From: UBA668 sp049318165
Lineage (GTDB): Bacteria > Actinomycetota > Acidimicrobiia > Acidimicrobiales > Ilumatobacteraceae
Assembly (NCBI GenBank): GCA_049318165.1
Contig: JBMOGW010000156.1
Coordinates: 1 to 8,630, forward strand
Length of the DNA: 8,630 nt
Direction of reading: 5' to 3'
The notes under the pieces were generated by a model, which ran no database searches, was not told the origin of the DNA, and worked only from the letters and a program-made list of their open reading frames with translations. Shown in pieces: positions 5,957-8,630 of this stretch (the first letter of the stretch is position 1; the number at the start of each line of letters is the position of its first letter). The position numbers and the translations under genes are program-made.

Positions 5957-7618
5957 TCAGGCTTCCATCACGACGGGCACGATCATCGGACGGCGCTTGG
6001 TGCGCTCGTTGACGAACTTGCCCGCGGCCCGGCGCACGTCGCGCTCGAGCGACTCGACGTCGCGGACGCCGTTGGCGAGTGCCTTCTCGACCGTGTCGGC
6101 GACGCGGTCGCAGGCCTCGTCGAGCAGGTCCTCGGCCTCGGGGGCGTAGACCCAGCCGCGGGTGATGATCTCCGGGCCCACCAACACCTTGCCGGTGCCG
6201 ATGTCGACGGTGACGACCACCACGACCACGCCTTCTTCAGCGAGCACCTTGCGGTCGCGCAGCACGCCCTGCCCCACGTCGCCGACGATGCCGTCGACGT
6301 AGAGGTAGCCGGCGGGCACTCGCCCTGCGGGCGTGAGCGCATCGTCGGTCAACTCCAGCACGTCGCCGTCCTCGCACAGCAGCACGTGGTCGCGCTCGAC
6401 ACCCATCAGCAGGCCGAGCTTCGCGTTGGCCACCATGTGCCGGTATTCGCCGTGGATCGGCACGAAGAACTCGGGCTGCGTCAGCGACAGGTACGTCTTC
6501 AGCTCGTCCGCCTGGGCGTGGCCCGTGGCGTGCACGTCGGCGACACCCGAGTGGATCACCTCGACGCCGGCGCGCAGCAGGTCGTCGATGACACGGTTGA
6601 CGTTGCCCTCGTTGCCGGGGATCGCGTGGCTCGACAGCACGACGGTGTCGCGGTCGCTCACCTTCACCCACTTGCTCTCACCGCGCGCGAGCAGCGCCAG
6701 TGCCGACATCGGCTCACCCTGCGAACCGGTGGACACGATGCACAGCTGCTCGGGCAGGTACTTGTCGGCCTCTTCGATGTCGATCAACGACTCGTCGGGG
6801 ATCTTCAGCACACCGAGGTCGCGACCCATGCGGACGTTCTTCTTGATGCTCAGACCGAGCGTCGCCACGACGCGTCCGTTCGCGATCGCCGCGTCGGCGA
6901 TCTGCTGGATGCGGTGCAGGTGGCTGGCGAAGCTCGCGGTGATGATCCGCCGCCCCTTCTGCTCGCTGAACACCGAACGCAGCACGGCACCGACACTGGT
7001 CTCGCTCGGGGCGTGCCCGTGCTCCTCGGCGTTGGTGCTGTCGGCGAGCAGCAGACGGATGCCCTCGGTGGAGGCGATCGTGCCGATGCGCGCCAGGTCG
7101 GTACGCCGACCGTCCACCGGCGTGAGATCGAGCTTGAAGTCGCCGGTGTGCAGGATGACGCCCTGCGGAGTGTGCAGTGCGATGGCGTGAGCCCACGGCA
7201 CCGAATGGGTGACCGGGATGAACTCGACGTCGAAGGGGCCGATCATCCGCCGTTCGCCGTCGCGCACCGTGATCAGTTCGGTGCGCCCCAGCAGACCGGC
7301 TTCCTCGATGCGGTTGCGTGCCAGACCGAGCGTGACGGCCGAGCCATAGATCGGGAAGCTCAGCTCGCGCAGCAGGTACTGCAGTGCCCCGACGTGGTCC
7401 TCGTGACCGTGGGTGGCGACGACACCGACGATGTCGTCACGGCGCTCGCGTAGCCATGTGAAGTCGGGCAGCACGAGGTCGATGCCGTGCATGTCGGCGT
7501 CGGGGAACATCAGGCCGCAGTCGATGAGGAGGACCTTGCCCTCCTGCTCGATGGCCATGCAGTTGCGACCGATCTCGCCGAGGCCGCCGAGGAAGACGAT
7601 GCGAACGGGAGTGGCCAT
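5957..7618 (-). CDS. rnj: Ribonuclease J
   Basis: This is a two-metal (zinc) metallo-beta-lactamase/beta-CASP ribonuclease with 5'-3' exonuclease and endonuclease activity, acting in mRNA decay and rRNA maturation in the cytoplasm. It is 553 residues from ATG 7618, the normal length. The visible motifs are HGHEDH at 70-75 (H70, H72, D74, H75), THS with H138, HTGDFK with D160, LLADSTNAE at 190-198, SFASHLHRI at 229-237, GSQGEPM at 298-304, H363-ATG-H367, and PIHGEYRH at 387-394 with H389. The C-terminal domain is present and ends KRRPMIVPVVMEA. Residue 142, after THSVP, is Trp where homologues usually have Asp. The ATG overlaps the dapA stop (TGATG). A GTG one codon earlier (7621) also fits, so the start is uncertain by one residue. 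No strong ribosome binding site is visible, and translation probably depends on coupling to dapA. Confidence 0.97.
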   Translation of the reverse strand: MATPVRIVFLGGLGEIGRNCMAIEQEGKVLLIDCGLMFPDADMHGIDLVLPDFTWLRERRDDIVGVVATHGHEDHVGALQYLLRELSFPIYGSAVTLGLARNRIEEAGLLGRTELITVRDGERRMIGPFDVEFIPVTHSVPWAHAIALHTPQGVILHTGDFKLDLTPVDGRRTDLARIGTIASTEGIRLLLADSTNAEEHGHAPSETSVGAVLRSVFSEQKGRRIITASFASHLHRIQQIADAAIANGRVVATLGLSIKKNVRMGRDLGVLKIPDESLIDIEEADKYLPEQLCIVSTGSQGEPMSALALLARGESKWVKVSDRDTVVLSSHAIPGNEGNVNRVIDDLLRAGVEVIHSGVADVHATGHAQADELKTYLSLTQPEFFVPIHGEYRHMVANAKLGLLMGVERDHVLLCEDGDVLELTDDALTPAGRVPAGYLYVDGIVGDVGQGVLRDRKVLAEEGVVVVVVTVDIGTGKVLVGPEIITRGWVYAPEAEDLLDEACDRVADTVEKALANGVRDVESLERDVRRAAGKFVNERTKRRPMIVPVVMEA

Positions 7619-8511
7619 CACAGACCGCGTCGCGCGACGAGGTTCGCCATGACCTGCGGGGCCCGTTCCTCGACGAAGGCCGGCGCGGGACCCATCGGCA
7701 GTCGGGCCTGGCCGACCTTGAAGCCGAGGTGGCGCATCATCGCCTTGGTGGGGATCGGGTTCGGGGCGTCGTCACCGGTCTCGAACGCGAAGCTCTCGAG
7801 CAGGCGCGCATTGACGGCGCGAGCACCGACGACGTCGCCCTTCTCCCACAGGCCGAACAGCTCCTGGTGGTCGGTGCCGGTCCAGTGCGTGGCCACGCCG
7901 ATGACGCCGACGGCGCCACAGGCGAGGAACGGCAGTGTCAGCCCGTCGTCACCGCTGTACACCTCGAAACCCTCGGGCGCATTGGCGATGAGCACCGCGG
8001 TCTCGGCCGGGTTGCCGGCGGCATCCTTGAGCGCGACCACGTTCGGTACCTCACGGGCCAACTTCAGCAGCAGGGCGGTGGAGATCTTGCGGCCGCTGCG
8101 CACCGGGATGTCGTAGATCACCTGCGGCAGCGGCGACGCCTCGGCCATCGCGCGCAGGTGCGCCTCGATGCCCGCCTGCGACGGACGGTTGTAGTACGGG
8201 CACACGGCGAGGATGCCGGCCGCGCCGAGCGCCGTGGCTTCCTTGGTCAGGTGCACCGAGTGCGCCGTGTCGTTGGTGCCGGTGCCAGCGATCACCGGGA
8301 TGCTGACCGCTTCGATCACCGCCGCGAACAGGCTGAGCCGCTCGTGGTCCGTCAGCACGGGGCTCTCCCCCGTCGTGCCGCTGATCACGAGGCCGTCGTT
8401 GCCGTTGTCCTGCAACCACCGAGCCAGGCGGCGCGCTTCGTCGAGATCGAGCGCCCCCGACTCGTCGAACGGCGTGATCATCGCCGTGAGAACTCTGCCG
8501 AAACGTGCCAT
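7618..8511 (-). CDS. dapA: 4-hydroxy-tetrahydrodipicolinate synthase
   Basis: DapA condenses pyruvate with L-aspartate semialdehyde, the first committed step of the diaminopimelate/lysine pathway that feeds peptidoglycan and lysine synthesis. The product has 297 residues, the usual length, and is a TIM-barrel enzyme. Key residues are all present: the GTTGES loop with T46/T47, PYYNRPSQ with Y107, YDIP with Y133, R138, and the Schiff-base lysine K162 in ALKDAAGN. The barrel ends with the helical C-terminal part (EERAPQVMANLVARR). The start at ATG 8511 is set by GGAGGG nine bases upstream; a longer open frame to 8601 adds only an unnatural Arg/His/Pro-rich extension. The ATG overlaps the stop of the short upstream ORF (TGATG), and the dapA stop overlaps the rnj start in the same way, so all three genes are probably translated in series. 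Confidence 0.97.
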   Translation of the reverse strand: MARFGRVLTAMITPFDESGALDLDEARRLARWLQDNGNDGLVISGTTGESPVLTDHERLSLFAAVIEAVSIPVIAGTGTNDTAHSVHLTKEATALGAAGILAVCPYYNRPSQAGIEAHLRAMAEASPLPQVIYDIPVRSGRKISTALLLKLAREVPNVVALKDAAGNPAETAVLIANAPEGFEVYSGDDGLTLPFLACGAVGVIGVATHWTGTDHQELFGLWEKGDVVGARAVNARLLESFAFETGDDAPNPIPTKAMMRHLGFKVGQARLPMGPAPAFVEERAPQVMANLVARRGL

Positions 8512-8618
8512 CAGAACGATCCCTCCGCTGCGCGATCGATGCCCTGGGTGAGGATGAGGTCTTCGTGGAGTTCCATCCAGACATCGTGATAGCTGCCGCA
8601 CATCACGCCCGTGAACAT
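8511..8618 (-). CDS. Short ORF (35 aa) translationally coupled to dapA, or 3' end of a longer gene
   Basis: An open frame enters from the right edge (8630) and stops at TGA 8513-8511, sharing one base with the dapA ATG. The first Met, at 8618, has GGTGA seven bases before it. The four codons before it (GGT, GAA, ACG, AAA) are mostly A/T-ending, unlike the G/C-ending codons after it, which favours a true start there. The resulting 35-residue peptide begins MFTGVMCGSYHDVW and continues MELHEDLI. It has one Cys, two His, several acidic residues and no Lys, so a lysine-sensing leader peptide is unlikely. I recognise no family. In Mycobacterium thyX precedes dapA, so this could be the C-terminus of another protein, but it does not resemble the ThyX ends I know. 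The window edge prevents a decision. Confidence 0.5.
   Translation of the reverse strand: MFTGVMCGSYHDVWMELHEDLILTQGIDRAAEGSF
8521..8526 (-). promoter_or_regulatory. Ribosome binding site of dapA
   Basis: GGAGGG on the minus strand, nine bases before ATG 8511, lies inside the last codons of the short upstream ORF. It decides the dapA start and is compatible with translational coupling. Confidence 0.7.
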
Positions 8619-8630
8619 TTTCGTTTCACC

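Noticed and set aside
6386..7453. A 355-codon plus-strand frame opposite rnj
   Set aside because: Antisense shadow of a clearly recognised RNase J gene.
8511..8618. Lysine-responsive leader peptide for dapA
   Set aside because: The peptide contains no Lys codons, and no terminator/antiterminator pair is visible before dapA.

Overview
This is a GC-rich chromosomal segment, most likely from an actinobacterium (Actinomycetota). The order dapA, RNase J, (small genes), ftsK on one strand matches the order known from Mycobacterium and Streptomyces. Third codon positions are almost all G or C. The flavour of the proteins (Thr/Pro-rich lipoprotein linkers, a GerMN+Gmad2 lipoprotein, a fasciclin protein with an MPATG anchor) makes me think of Acidimicrobiia/Ilumatobacter-like bacteria, but that finer placement is inference. 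I see no phage, transposon, CRISPR, tRNA or rRNA; this is mostly ordinary core chromosome.

Layout. Bases 1-323 carry no convincing gene but hold three inverted repeats, the largest spanning 19-97. Two plus-strand genes follow: a 100-residue Cys-rich protein of unknown function (324-626) and a secreted, probably wall- or membrane-anchored fasciclin (FAS1) protein (712-1344). A strong hairpin at 1371-1400 separates them from convergent minus-strand genes. Read on the minus strand from the right edge, these are: a short 35-residue ORF (or the 3' end of a longer gene) at 8511-8618; dapA (7618-8511); RNase J (5957-7618); a 148-bp gap; a 100-residue exported single-pass protein (5506-5808); a 198-residue lipoprotein (4899-5495); the DNA translocase FtsK/SpoIIIE (2405-4858); and a GerMN/Gmad2 lipoprotein (1431-2336).

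How it works together. The short ORF, dapA and rnj are joined by TGATG stop/start overlaps, so they look like one translationally coupled operon combining lysine/diaminopimelate synthesis with RNA processing. The second minus-strand group places three exported or lipidated envelope proteins around the septal DNA pump FtsK, which suggests an envelope or division context for the two unknown proteins. DapA feeds peptidoglycan (meso-DAP), so much of the segment concerns the cell envelope.

I did not find a demonstrably new system. The places most worth a second look are the structured gene-free region at 1-323 with the Cys-rich gene behind it, the tiny ORF coupled to dapA, and the two unrecognised exported proteins upstream of ftsK.
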